Source of the DNA: Candidatus Aminicenantota bacterium
GTDB lineage: Bacteria; Acidobacteriota; Aminicenantia; Aminicenantales; Aminicenantaceae
Assembly (NCBI GenBank): GCA_016783445.1
Contig: JADHWO010000013.1
Coordinates: 1-47,272 of the forward strand
DNA: 47,272 nt
Reading direction: 5' to 3'
The notes beneath the pieces are model-generated. The model saw only the letters and a list, made by a program, of their open reading frames with translations, was not told the origin of the DNA and did not search any database. Position numbers and translations under genes: made by a program. Positions 1 to 10,550 of this stretch are shown here, piece by piece (the first letter of the stretch is position 1; each line of letters opens with the position of its first letter).

Positions 1-187
1 TCGTTTTTTCAGCCAACTTGAGAAGTAAGCCTTTAATGGATAAAACATGAAAAGTGTAAACAAAAATGATAATATAAAAAGGTCCTCAATGCACCTTAAA
101 CAAGGCTGTTTTTTGTCCAAACAATGGGGAGAGGCTCAGGTCAAAATGATCAATTCCTTCTTAAAAACCTTATTTATTCCTATATAT

Positions 188-192
188 GGAGG
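188..192 (+). promoter_or_regulatory. Ribosome binding site deciding the start of the NHL/Ig giant protein
   Basis: GGAGG stands 7 nt before the ATG at 200, and that ATG is followed immediately by a typical Sec signal peptide. The reading frame is open upstream to an ATG at 47, but the extra 51 residues are not signal-like and that ATG has no Shine-Dalgarno sequence, so 200 is the better start. A further in-frame ATG lies at 215. Confidence 0.8.
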
Positions 193-199
193 TATCAAA

Positions 200-3100
200 A
201 TGAAAGGCATCAAAATGAAAAAAAGTCTAAGTATTATTTTAAATTTGATCTTAATCTTTTCTTTTGTTGCACTTGGATATGCGGTAGAAGAGTATGAATT
301 TGTAAGCAAATGGACTCCGAACAGCAGCCCGAGAAGTATAGCTCTAGACAGCGAAGAAAATATTTATATTGCAGGTAACCAACGTGTGGAGAAATACACA
401 TCCAATGGAACCTTTCTCCTAAGTATTGAAAATCAAAAAAACAATGACGACTATAACATGTCTTCATGGGATATGTATGTAGCCATTGACAGTTCCGGCA
501 ATATTTATATTTCGTCCAGACAAGACCATAAGATATTCAAATTTGACTCAGGTGGAACTTTTATAACCAAATGGGGAAGCCAGGGAGATGGAGAAGGCCA
601 GTTTAATTCTCCTGAAGGGATAGCCCTGGACAGCGACGGGAATGTTTACGTCTGTGATTCCATGAATCACAGGATCGTCAAATTTGATTCTACCGGGACA
701 TTTATTGCCGCTTTCGGAACCGCTGGAAGTGAAAACGGCCAGTTTCAAAGTCCTGCTGCCATTGCTTTAGATGACTCAAACAACATTTATGTCACAGAGA
801 ACTGGAACTCCCGCGTTCAAGTATTAACTTCAGATGGAACTTTTATAACCAAGTGGGGAGAATGGGGAGAAGAAGATGGACAGTTTAATGAACCCAGAGG
901 AATTGCCCTTGATTTTGACGGGAATGTGTATGTGACTGACTCCCAGAATAACAGAATTACAAAGTTTTCATCAGACGGAACCTTTATAACCAAATGGGGA
1001 AGTTATGGAGATGACAACTATCATTTTGATGGACTGATAGATGTTGCAGTAGATTATGCCGGTAATGTTTTTGTTACGGATTGCCAGAATGGAAACTGGG
1101 ATAACCGGAGAATTATGAAGTATAGGCGATTGGGCACTCCTACAATTGATATAACAAATCCGGCTGACAGTGAGTTTTTAACCGGGTCAGTTACTATCCA
1201 AGCCACCGTGACCGTTCCGGATGGATTCACTCTTAGCAATGTTGAGTTTTATAAAGATGATACAAAACTCGGTGAAGATACAGCAGATCCTTTTGAACTA
1301 GCCTGGGACACAACAGCAGAAACAAACGGAGCTTACATAATCTGGATCATCGCCACAAACAACGAAGGAGCAAAATCAAAAGAAAAAATATCAGTAGTTG
1401 TGGCAAACGGCGATGCTGCGCCAACAGTTTCGATAACAGACCCTGTAGACCTGGAAGAAGTAAGAGGAACAGTTAGTGTTACAGCAGATGCCTCGGACGA
1501 TCTAGGGATCGATAAAGTTGAATTTTATATCCAAGGGATCTTAATGAGCACAGATGAAACATCCCCCTATGAATTCAGCTGGGAAACAACAGGAGAGGAT
1601 GACGGAGAGTGTGAAGTCAAAGTTGCTGCGTATGACACAATTGGTCAGTTTACAGAGGACACTATCAATGTAACAGTGGGAAATATTGAAGAATATGGAT
1701 ATATCAGCAAATGGCTCTCGGACAATCCGCGGAGCATTGCACTGGACAATGATGGATACCTATATGTTGCAGGAGGACACTGGGTATTAAAATATTCACC
1801 TACCGGAGAATTAATTTCCAGGATCGAGGATTTTGAAACTCAAGATTTTATGCTTTCCTGGAATATGAACGTAGCAATTGACAGCTCCGGGTATATTTAT
1901 GTCACGAGTCAGGAAAATAACAATATTATAAAATTTGACTCTGACGGAAATTATGTCACTAAATGGGGAACCATGGGCACCGGGAATAGTGAATTTAACT
2001 CACCGGAAGGTGTAGCTGTAGATAGTGAGGGTAACGTCTATGTCTGCGATTCAATGAATCACAGGATATCAATATTTGATTCTGAAGGAACCTTTATCGC
2101 TACTTGGGGAAGTGAAGGAAGTGGTAATGGACAGTTTTCCAATCCTATGGATATCGCTATCGACAGTTCCGGCAATATTTATGTCACCGAAGGTTGGAAT
2201 CATCGTGTCCAGGTCCTCGACTCAGAAGGGACATTTGTCAGAATGTGGGGAAACTGGGGTATTGAAAATGACCAGATGCGTGACCCGAGAGGAATAACGA
2301 TAGATAGTGAAGACAATGTTTATGTGGCTGATTCACAGAATCACAGGATCATGAAGTACTCATCTGAAGGGACATTTATCGCAAAATGGGGCACTCAGGG
2401 AAGCGGTGATCTGCAGTTTGATAATCCACATGACGTTGCAGTGGATTCTTCCGGAAATGTTTATGTCGCAGATATGTGGAACAACAGAATAATGAAATTT
2501 CGGTCGACCTGGCTCCCAACCATTGAAATAACAAATCCAGTTGATTACGCAATATTAAGCGATACAGTTTTGATTCAAGCCACTGCAGATAGTTCCATCG
2601 GAATCAGTAAAGTTGAATTCTATTTAAATGATACTTTATCATCTACAGACACTTCCTCTCCTTTTGAATACAGCTGGGATACAACATCGTCTTCAGACGG
2701 GACCTATATAATTAAAGCCATAGCCTATAACACAGAGAGCAAAACTATAGAAGCTGAGATAACTGTAATTGTGAACAATACTGGAGACGCAGTCCCTACA
2801 GTATCGATAACGAGTCCGGCAGATGGAGCGACTGTCCAGGGAGAGGTGACTATCGAAGTGGATGCCACCGATGATGTGGGAATCAATAAAGTAGAGTTTT
2901 TTGTCGACGGTATTCTGCTAGGTGAAGATTTGGAATCCCCTTATGAATACATCTGGAGCACAAGGTCATTAAAAGACGGGGATTTTAGCATAGAGGCTGC
3001 TGCCTATGACACACTTGGTCAAAAGGAAGAAACTAGCATCACTGTAACAGTGAGCAATGGAGAAGAGTTTGGATATTTAACCGGATGGGTCGCTGACAAT

Positions 3101-6100
3101 CCCAGAGGAATTGCTGTAGACAACAAAGGGTATGTTTATACGGCAGGTCAGCACAGGATAATAAAATTTACGACAAGTGGAACTTATGTTTTCATGATAG
3201 AAGAACATGGGATGCAAGAATTTATGCTCTCATGGAGTATGCGGATAGCTGTTGATAGTTCCGGCAACATTTATGTTTCAAATCAAGACAACAATGAAAT
3301 AATAAAATTTGATTCAGTAGGAAATTATCTCACTAAATGGGGAAGTTTTGGAAGTGCCGACGACCAGTTCAACTGGCCTCAAGGCCTAACGGTAGATAGC
3401 GAAGGGAATATTTATGTTGCTGATGAACAGAACCACAGGATAGTCAAATATGACTCTGAAGGAAATTATCTAGCCAAATTTGGAAGCTGGCAGGGACCGG
3501 CTGATGGACAGTTTTCTAATCCCCAGGATGTTGCTGTTGACAGCTCCGGTAATATTTATGTTGTTGATTCCGGGAATAACCGTATTCAGGTTTTGAGCTC
3601 AGATGGAACGTTTCTAAGAGCATGGGGAAATATGGGGCAGGGAGATTATCAGTTTGACTGGCCTCGAGGAATTGCGCTCGATCCTGACGGTTATGTATAT
3701 ATTGCAGATTCGAATAATCACAGAATCGTGAAATATTCGCCCGAAGGATTATTTATTGCCAAATGGGGAAGCATGGGAAGTAGTGACCTTCAATTTCATA
3801 ACCCCAATGATGTTGCAGTGGATTCTGATTTTTATGTTTATGTGGCTGACTCTGACAACAACAGAGTTATGAAATACAGGTCCACATGGCTTCCAACAGT
3901 TGAAATAACAAGTCCAGAAAATAAAGCTATCGTCAGCAGCACAGTCACGATCAAGGCAGGTGCTGACAGCAGCATAGGAATCAGCAAGGTAGAATTCTTT
4001 ATTAATGGTACAAGTGTTGGTGAAGACACCTCCTTCCCTTATGAATACGAGTGGGATACAACAGCAGAATTGGATGGAACTTATACAATAACAGCTGTTG
4101 CCTCAAATGGAGAAGGTCAGACTAAAGAACATGAAATCACGCTGGTAGTGAACAACTCAGAAGATGAGGTCCCCACAGTCTCGATAACAGATCCAGTAGA
4201 AGAATCTAAAGTTCTGGGTACTGTGACTCTCAAAGCAGAAGCATCCGATGACATAGGAATCGACAAGGTTGAGTTCTACGTTCTGGATGAACTTCTGGGT
4301 ACGGATGAAGAATCTCCATATGAATACAGCTGGGATACACGAGTACTGGAAGATGGAGAATGTGAAATATCGGCTGTCGCTTATGACACTATCGGACAGA
4401 GTACAGAGACGAGTATCACAGTAATCGTCAAAAATGAGGAAGAATTTGAGTTTTTGGCAAACTGGAGCGCTGATAATCCCAAAGGAATAGATGTAGATAA
4501 AGATGGATTTATCTATGTCTCAGGCGGACACAGGATACTGAAGTATGCACCTGATGGAACTCCTGTTGCAAACATTGAGGACTGGCAAAGTGAAGAGTTC
4601 TGGTTCTCATGGAATATGCATATTGCCGTGGATAATTCAGGTAATATTTATGCTTCCTGTGAAGAAAATAACGAGATAATAAAATTTGATTCCAATGGAA
4701 CTTATCTCCTCAAATGGGGAAGCTTTGGAAGTGGAGACAATCAGTTTAACGGGCCACAAGGCTTAACTGTGGATAGTGAGGGTAATGTCTATGTCTGCGA
4801 TGCATGGAATAACAGAGTATTAAAATTTGATTCCGCAGGAAATTATCTCTTCAAATGGGGAACCTGGCAAGGCTGGGAAGAAGGACAGTTTACTGACCCG
4901 AGGGATGTTGCTGTTGACAGCTCCGGGAATATCTATGTGGTTGACAGCGGGAATGGACGTATTCAGGTGTTAGGTCCAGATGGAACGTTTATAAGAGCCT
5001 GGGGTACTTGGGGACAAGAAGATTATCAGTTTGACTGGGCTCAAGGAATCGGGATCGACTCAGAAGGCAACGTTTATGTCGCTGATACAAATAACAACAG
5101 AATCCAGAAGTACTCCTCTGAAGGCGATTTCCTTTCTAAATGGGGAACTATGGGAAGTGGTGATTATCAGTTCAATTTTCCAGGTGATGTTGCCGTGGAT
5201 TCTGACTTTAATGTTTACGTTGCAGATACCAATAACAACAGAATTGTTAAATTCAGATCAACATGGCTTCCTACAATTGAAATTATTACCCCCGGAGATA
5301 AAACTACAGTACTAGATACAGTAACAATTCATGTTGAAGCCGAAAGTGCGGTTGGGATCAGCAAGGTTGAATTTTTGATAGATGGAGTATTAGCTGGTGA
5401 AGACACATCTTCTCCTTTTGAATATGCTTGGGACACCACTACGTATTCAGATGGCCCGCATACAATAAAAGCAGTGGCCTATACATCAGGAGACCAGAGC
5501 GTTGAAGCTGAAATAACTGCGGTCGTAAACAACAGCGGAGACGAGGCGCCATTAGTGTCCATAACAAGTCCGTCAGACGGAGCGGTTGTGAGGAGCGAAG
5601 TCCTTATTGAAGCTGAAGCTTCAGATGATAATGGAATAGAAAAAGTTGAATTTTATATCGACGACAAACTTCTTGGTTCTGTTACGGAATCCCCTTATGA
5701 ATACACCTGGGATACTTTGATGGAATGGGAAGGAGATAAAGTCGTGGAAGTCAGGGCATATGATACGCTCGGCCAGAGTACAGCCGCGAGTATCACTGTA
5801 AGAGTTCTCAATACGGAAAAATACGAGTTTGCAATCGCGTGGAAAACAGAAGGATATGGACGTCCATGGGGTATTGCAGTGAACAACTATGACAATGTCT
5901 ATGTGACTTTCTGGGAAAGAATTGTGAAGTACACTCCGATGGGAAGTTACCTTTCAGAAATTGGTAATGAAGGAAGTGAAGAACTATACCGTTTAAGCGG
6001 TAATATGCGAATAGCTGTTGATGATTCCGGAAAAATTTACGTATCAGTTCGAGACAACAACGAAGTTATAGTTTTTGATTCTAATGGAAATTACCTCGAC

Positions 6101-9100
6101 TCAGGAGGAAACAAAGGAGAGGAAGATGAGAATCTAAACTGCCCGGAAGGTATAGCCATTGATAGTCAAGGAAATTGGTACATAGCCGATTCAGAAAACC
6201 ATAGAGTTATAAAGCTGGGACCTGATGGTTCCTTTATAAGCACATGGGGAGAACAGGGCTTTGAAGACGGAAATTTTCAGCATCTCCAGGATATTGCTAT
6301 AGATGATGAAGATAATATCTATGTGCTTGACTCCGGAAATAATCGTATTCAGGTTTTTGATACAGAAGGAACGTTTCTGAGGAAGTGGGGAGAATGGGGA
6401 CATGAGGACCACCAGTTTCAATGGGCTATGGGAATAGCTGTTGACAGTGAAGGTTGTATATATATCGTTGATACAGAAAATTGTAAGGTTGTGAAATTTT
6501 CACCCGAAGGTATGTTATTAGCCAGATGGGGAAACCGTGGATATGGCGATTACCAATTCGAGAATCCTACTGATATTGCAGTTAATTCCTCAGGACATGT
6601 TTATGTTGTTGACGAGGGTAACCAGAGAGTAGTGAAATTTAAGACAGGTGGAGCAGCCAGCGTTGAGATAACAAATCCAATCGAAAACGACACAATCATG
6701 GATACAGTAACAATTCAAGCCACAGCTGAAAGTGACTTTGGTATCAGTAAAGTTGAATTCCTTATCGATGAAGAAAGTTTAGGTGAAGACACAACTTCTC
6801 CTTATGAATACGAATGGGATACTACATTATCTCTAAACGGGTCCCATGAGATTAAAGCTGTTGCCTATAATGTTGACGGCAATACTGCAGTAGATACAAT
6901 CTCGGTGCTCGTCAATAATGGAGGAGATGAGGCCCCACAGGTATCAATCACATATCCAGCGGATGGAGCGGTCATCAGGGGAACAAAGAGTATTATTGCG
7001 GATGCATCGGATGACCTGGGAATCGATAAGGTCGAATTTTATGTTGAAGGAACTCTTCTGGAAACGGATATGTCTTCCCCCTACACATACACCTGGGATA
7101 CATCTACTGTTGTGGATGGCTACAGGGAAGTAAAAGCTGTAGCATATGACACGATCGGTCAGAAGACATGGGATAGCATAACGGTTATCATAGACAATGC
7201 GAACAATATCTTCTCCATTGATTTTACTGGAGCATCTGTAATCTTTATTAATTCTGACAGTAAATTGAGGAAAATCGACCTGAAGGGGAATATCAGTGAA
7301 GTTATCTCGTCAGACCCGGATGTTTCCCAGTTTCAATTCAGCCCGGCAGGAGAACTATATGTCTTCTTTAAGCATCCATTACAACTCCTGGATAACAGCA
7401 GCTACTTATTGGTGAAGGTTGATTATACAACAAATGAATATGCAGGGATTGACAAAGACCTGTCGTCTCTGGAGTGGAACACACAGAGTGTCAGTCCAAA
7501 CCTCCAGTTTGATGCACTGGGCAACATCTATTATCTGGCAAGAGATCATGAAGGAAAGTTGATATTGAGGAAGTATACTGACGAGAACAACATTGAGGAT
7601 TTAATCAATGAAAACATCACAATCCACCACTGGCATGTAACAGAAGATGGGACAGTCATTATGGGAGGAGTGACAGAGTCAACAAGCCAGAGATGGCTGA
7701 GAAAGCTGAATCCCGACAATTCGCTGGAGAACCTGGCAGAACCGTCAGAGGTCGGGTGGATCGCACAATTCCCGGACGACAGAGTTTATGTCGGGATGAG
7801 GATCTCTAACTCAGGCTGGGACCACGGGGTATACAAACTGTCAGCGGATCTGGGACGTATAGACAGCGAAGCGAAAAAGATTCCGTATATTGGGCATTCC
7901 GGAGAAGATTACACGCCGCTTTATGATGCAAATCAGCTTGCAGAGGGACATTCACAAGATTACTGTCAAGGATTTACAGACTCGGCAGGTGCATACATGT
8001 TGAATTATGAGGTGGATGATTCTACAAACAACGTATATGGTCTGATGGCATCGTGGTGGGATGAATACAGAACTGTTGTAAAACTGTACCCGGAACCGGA
8101 AGTAATCGAACCACAACTTATTGAACGAGTAACACTGATGGAAGAGACGATGGGTCAATTAGTCATGGCAGGACTCAAGGAAGGAGTGAACAAGCTGGTG
8201 CTCTACAGCGTATTAACCGGATTCGAGATCAATTTGATGTATAGTAACATTGAGATCTATCATCTGGACGTTCTTTCCAATGGCAATATTTTGTTTGACG
8301 GATTAAATTTTGCTGATAACACATATGTTGTAGGCATGTTCGAAGTTGCTGCAGGCGCATCGCCCTCAGGCGGGATAAGAGCCCTTACTTATGGTGGATA
8401 TACGGAACTGGCTCAGCTGGGAGGAAAGCCGGTCAGTTTTGGTGTCCTTGAAGGAACGGGCGAAGCAGCAGGAGTTGCAGTAGAGATAGCCTCACCGTCT
8501 GACGAGGCGCATGTAAAAGGAACAGTAAGGATAAAAGCTGTAGCCATAGCTCAAACAGGAGTTACTAAGGTTGAGTTCTACGTGGATAACGAATTAAAAG
8601 AGACAGACAGCACCTCCCCTTATGTATACAAATGGGATACAACAACCTTCACTGAAGGCACTCACACCATAAAGGTAACAGCATATGACGTAGAAGAGAA
8701 AACAGCAGAAGATGAAGTTACAGTTACTGTGAATAATTCAACTTCACCTGGAGAGATTGATATAAGCGAAAGCGAGCTTTACTTTGGTGCGGCTGCTGGA
8801 GGCAGCTCGACAGGCTCTCAAGTCATCACCATTGACCATACAGGAGGCCTGGCGCTTAGCTGGACAGCAACTCCATCTGAGAATTGGCTGCAGGTTACAC
8901 CTACCAGTGGAACAGGAGCTGAAAAAATAACTGTTTCTGTCACTACAACCGGATTATCAGAAGGAATACATACAGGAACTATAACCATAGCAGATTCAAA
9001 CGCAACAAATTCGCCTCAGACTATAAATGTGACCCTGGAAATATATGGTTCAGCCTCAATCCAGGCGCCATTCGGCTCCATTAATACGCCTATAAACGGC

Positions 9101-10243
9101 ACTACAGGAGTAGCAGGAGCAATACCTGTGTCTGGTTGGGCACTTGATGACTTAGAAGTAACCAGGATTATTGTGTGGAGAGAAGCTGTTGGAAGTGAGG
9201 AGACATCAGATAATGGCCTGGTTTATATAGGAGATGCTATACAGGTAGAAGGAGCAAGGCCAGATGTTGAAGAGGATTATCCCGAGTATCCATTAAATTA
9301 CAAAGCAGCTTGGGGATACATGCTGCTGACGAATTATCTACCAAATCAAGGAAATGGCACTTACACGATTCGTGTAGTCGCCGAAGACAGGGAAGGAAAC
9401 AGCAGTGAGCTAGGGACAACAACAATAACCTGTGATAACACAAGTGACATCAAGCCCTTTGGAACGATTGATACACCAACGCAGGGAGGAGAAGCTTCAG
9501 GTAGTGATTTTATTAACTTTGGCTGGGCTCTGACACCGCAGCCGAATTACATCCCGGATGATGGATCAACAATCACAGTACTAATAGATGGAGAGGAAGC
9601 CGGAAATCCTGTGTATAACCAGTACAGGTCAGATGTTGCTGGACTCTTTACAGGATATGCAAACAGTGATGGAGCTGTGGGATATTTTTACATCAACACA
9701 ACAGAATACATAAATGGAGAGCATACAATTGCCTGGAGTGTGGAAGATAGTGCAGGAAGTACAGCCGGTATAGGAACAAGGTACTTTACAATACTCAATA
9801 CACAAGCAGCAGGTTTCCTACAATCAGGAATGAAGGGTCGAAGAGTTGAACATCATACTCCATACTCGCTTGAATCTATGTATAGCTTACCAAGTAGTTT
9901 TGAACCTGTTAAAATTTTAAGAGGATTCAAGAGACACTCTAGGCCTGAAACAGTGCTGGTTGATAATCTTGGAATCGTCAACATAGAAATAAGAGAAGTT
10001 GAGAGAGTAGCGGTTGATCTTGGCAAATGCGTAGACTACAAAGGTTATATGATAGTGGGCAATGAACTTAGACCTCTTCCCATTGGCTCAACCCTGAACA
10101 TGCAGAAAGGAACATTCTTCTGGCTGCCAGGACCCGGATTTATCGGCGAGTATAATCTTGTATTCCTCGTTCAAGACGAAACTGGATTAAAAAGAAGAAT
10201 AAACACCAAGATAAAGATTTTACCGAAGTTCAGTATCTTTTAA
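200..10243 (+). CDS. Giant secreted NHL-propeller / bacterial Ig-like repeat protein
   Basis: Predicted 3347-residue exported protein, probably surface-attached or extracellular; substrate unknown. It begins with a Sec-type signal peptide (KK followed by a hydrophobic run ending near ALGYA). Residues 30-2333 are five copies of a roughly 459-residue cassette. Each cassette has six NHL blades (repeating G-x-F-x-x-P-x-x-I/V-A-V/L-D ... G-N-I/V-Y-V-x-D-x-x-N-x-R-I), which would close a six-bladed propeller, then two Ig-like domains of the Big_7 type (V-E-F-Y-x-D ... S-P-Y-E-Y-x-W-D-T ... A-Y-D). Residues about 2334-2755 are a divergent propeller-like region, then come one more Big_7 domain (about 2760-2846), a BACON-like domain (about 2853-2949), two further Ig-like domains and a C-terminal beta-rich domain. 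I see no LPXTG, PEP-CTERM or other sorting tail. NHL and Ig folds usually bind proteins or carbohydrates; a role in adhesion or surface scaffolding is inference. It precedes the polysaccharide gene run but is separated by 307 bp and a hairpin. Confidence 0.88.
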   Translation: MKGIKMKKSLSIILNLILIFSFVALGYAVEEYEFVSKWTPNSSPRSIALDSEENIYIAGNQRVEKYTSNGTFLLSIENQKNNDDYNMSSWDMYVAIDSSGNIYISSRQDHKIFKFDSGGTFITKWGSQGDGEGQFNSPEGIALDSDGNVYVCDSMNHRIVKFDSTGTFIAAFGTAGSENGQFQSPAAIALDDSNNIYVTENWNSRVQVLTSDGTFITKWGEWGEEDGQFNEPRGIALDFDGNVYVTDSQNNRITKFSSDGTFITKWGSYGDDNYHFDGLIDVAVDYAGNVFVTDCQNGNWDNRRIMKYRRLGTPTIDITNPADSEFLTGSVTIQATVTVPDGFTLSNVEFYKDDTKLGEDTADPFELAWDTTAETNGAYIIWIIATNNEGAKSKEKISVVVANGDAAPTVSITDPVDLEEVRGTVSVTADASDDLGIDKVEFYIQGILMSTDETSPYEFSWETTGEDDGECEVKVAAYDTIGQFTEDTINVTVGNIEEYGYISKWLSDNPRSIALDNDGYLYVAGGHWVLKYSPTGELISRIEDFETQDFMLSWNMNVAIDSSGYIYVTSQENNNIIKFDSDGNYVTKWGTMGTGNSEFNSPEGVAVDSEGNVYVCDSMNHRISIFDSEGTFIATWGSEGSGNGQFSNPMDIAIDSSGNIYVTEGWNHRVQVLDSEGTFVRMWGNWGIENDQMRDPRGITIDSEDNVYVADSQNHRIMKYSSEGTFIAKWGTQGSGDLQFDNPHDVAVDSSGNVYVADMWNNRIMKFRSTWLPTIEITNPVDYAILSDTVLIQATADSSIGISKVEFYLNDTLSSTDTSSPFEYSWDTTSSSDGTYIIKAIAYNTESKTIEAEITVIVNNTGDAVPTVSITSPADGATVQGEVTIEVDATDDVGINKVEFFVDGILLGEDLESPYEYIWSTRSLKDGDFSIEAAAYDTLGQKEETSITVTVSNGEEFGYLTGWVADNPRGIAVDNKGYVYTAGQHRIIKFTTSGTYVFMIEEHGMQEFMLSWSMRIAVDSSGNIYVSNQDNNEIIKFDSVGNYLTKWGSFGSADDQFNWPQGLTVDSEGNIYVADEQNHRIVKYDSEGNYLAKFGSWQGPADGQFSNPQDVAVDSSGNIYVVDSGNNRIQVLSSDGTFLRAWGNMGQGDYQFDWPRGIALDPDGYVYIADSNNHRIVKYSPEGLFIAKWGSMGSSDLQFHNPNDVAVDSDFYVYVADSDNNRVMKYRSTWLPTVEITSPENKAIVSSTVTIKAGADSSIGISKVEFFINGTSVGEDTSFPYEYEWDTTAELDGTYTITAVASNGEGQTKEHEITLVVNNSEDEVPTVSITDPVEESKVLGTVTLKAEASDDIGIDKVEFYVLDELLGTDEESPYEYSWDTRVLEDGECEISAVAYDTIGQSTETSITVIVKNEEEFEFLANWSADNPKGIDVDKDGFIYVSGGHRILKYAPDGTPVANIEDWQSEEFWFSWNMHIAVDNSGNIYASCEENNEIIKFDSNGTYLLKWGSFGSGDNQFNGPQGLTVDSEGNVYVCDAWNNRVLKFDSAGNYLFKWGTWQGWEEGQFTDPRDVAVDSSGNIYVVDSGNGRIQVLGPDGTFIRAWGTWGQEDYQFDWAQGIGIDSEGNVYVADTNNNRIQKYSSEGDFLSKWGTMGSGDYQFNFPGDVAVDSDFNVYVADTNNNRIVKFRSTWLPTIEIITPGDKTTVLDTVTIHVEAESAVGISKVEFLIDGVLAGEDTSSPFEYAWDTTTYSDGPHTIKAVAYTSGDQSVEAEITAVVNNSGDEAPLVSITSPSDGAVVRSEVLIEAEASDDNGIEKVEFYIDDKLLGSVTESPYEYTWDTLMEWEGDKVVEVRAYDTLGQSTAASITVRVLNTEKYEFAIAWKTEGYGRPWGIAVNNYDNVYVTFWERIVKYTPMGSYLSEIGNEGSEELYRLSGNMRIAVDDSGKIYVSVRDNNEVIVFDSNGNYLDSGGNKGEEDENLNCPEGIAIDSQGNWYIADSENHRVIKLGPDGSFISTWGEQGFEDGNFQHLQDIAIDDEDNIYVLDSGNNRIQVFDTEGTFLRKWGEWGHEDHQFQWAMGIAVDSEGCIYIVDTENCKVVKFSPEGMLLARWGNRGYGDYQFENPTDIAVNSSGHVYVVDEGNQRVVKFKTGGAASVEITNPIENDTIMDTVTIQATAESDFGISKVEFLIDEESLGEDTTSPYEYEWDTTLSLNGSHEIKAVAYNVDGNTAVDTISVLVNNGGDEAPQVSITYPADGAVIRGTKSIIADASDDLGIDKVEFYVEGTLLETDMSSPYTYTWDTSTVVDGYREVKAVAYDTIGQKTWDSITVIIDNANNIFSIDFTGASVIFINSDSKLRKIDLKGNISEVISSDPDVSQFQFSPAGELYVFFKHPLQLLDNSSYLLVKVDYTTNEYAGIDKDLSSLEWNTQSVSPNLQFDALGNIYYLARDHEGKLILRKYTDENNIEDLINENITIHHWHVTEDGTVIMGGVTESTSQRWLRKLNPDNSLENLAEPSEVGWIAQFPDDRVYVGMRISNSGWDHGVYKLSADLGRIDSEAKKIPYIGHSGEDYTPLYDANQLAEGHSQDYCQGFTDSAGAYMLNYEVDDSTNNVYGLMASWWDEYRTVVKLYPEPEVIEPQLIERVTLMEETMGQLVMAGLKEGVNKLVLYSVLTGFEINLMYSNIEIYHLDVLSNGNILFDGLNFADNTYVVGMFEVAAGASPSGGIRALTYGGYTELAQLGGKPVSFGVLEGTGEAAGVAVEIASPSDEAHVKGTVRIKAVAIAQTGVTKVEFYVDNELKETDSTSPYVYKWDTTTFTEGTHTIKVTAYDVEEKTAEDEVTVTVNNSTSPGEIDISESELYFGAAAGGSSTGSQVITIDHTGGLALSWTATPSENWLQVTPTSGTGAEKITVSVTTTGLSEGIHTGTITIADSNATNSPQTINVTLEIYGSASIQAPFGSINTPINGTTGVAGAIPVSGWALDDLEVTRIIVWREAVGSEETSDNGLVYIGDAIQVEGARPDVEEDYPEYPLNYKAAWGYMLLTNYLPNQGNGTYTIRVVAEDREGNSSELGTTTITCDNTSDIKPFGTIDTPTQGGEASGSDFINFGWALTPQPNYIPDDGSTITVLIDGEEAGNPVYNQYRSDVAGLFTGYANSDGAVGYFYINTTEYINGEHTIAWSVEDSAGSTAGIGTRYFTILNTQAAGFLQSGMKGRRVEHHTPYSLESMYSLPSSFEPVKILRGFKRHSRPETVLVDNLGIVNIEIREVERVAVDLGKCVDYKGYMIVGNELRPLPIGSTLNMQKGTFFWLPGPGFIGEYNLVFLVQDETGLKRRINTKIKILPKFSIF
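287..7198 (+). repeat. Five tandem coding cassettes of about 1.38 kb (NHL block + two Ig domains)
   Basis: The recurring junction, an acidic pair followed by aromatic residues (EEYEF, EEYGY, EEFGY, EEFEF, EKYEF), marks cassette starts at 287, 1688, 3062, 4439 and 5816, with the fifth ending about 7198. Spacings are 1401, 1374, 1377, 1377 and 1383 nt. Cassettes 2-4 are the most alike; 1 and 5 are more diverged. Nucleotide similarity is visible (for example recurrent gacagttccggcaatattta and tcaccaaatgggg-like strings), so the array arose by duplication and may recombine. Confidence 0.85.
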
Positions 10244-10550
10244 AGGTGCGTTTTAAGCACAAGATGGACACAAATTAAGGGGGCTCACTACGAGCTCCCT
10301 TATCATCTCAAGAAAAGCACATCCAATCTTTGTTTATTTTACCCCTCTTTGGAATCAGGCGTTATTAGGGAAATGCCTTGATAATCCAGGAAAGAAATTT
10401 TTTCTCCTCTTAATAAAAAGATCTATCCCAAATGCTTGTCCAAAAAATTTGCATCTTAAATCTATGAATGTTAATCTAATAAAACAATTTATATATATTT
10501 TCGCTAAACGAGGGCAGCACCAATATTTAATATACTCGGGTTGAAAACTG
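10244..10550. other. 307-bp spacer between the giant repeat protein and the polysaccharide run
   Basis: AT-rich spacer. Apart from the hairpin at 10277-10301 I see no gene, RNA or strong promoter. Weak -35/-10-like strings are present around 10450-10480 but none matches well enough to call, and the ATG at 10551 has no clear Shine-Dalgarno sequence. Confidence 0.5.
10277..10301 (+). terminator. Hairpin after the giant repeat gene
   Basis: AAGGGGGCTC (10277-10286), loop ACTAC, GAGCTCCCTT (10292-10301): a 10-bp stem with one G-U pair, 33 nt past the stop codon. It is not followed by a clear T run, so it could be a weak or factor-assisted terminator or an mRNA 3'-end stabiliser. Confidence 0.5.

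Noticed and set aside
47-199. N-terminal 51-residue extension of the giant protein
   Set aside because: No Shine-Dalgarno before the ATG at 47, the segment is not signal-like, and a strong GGAGG plus Sec signal mark the ATG at 200.
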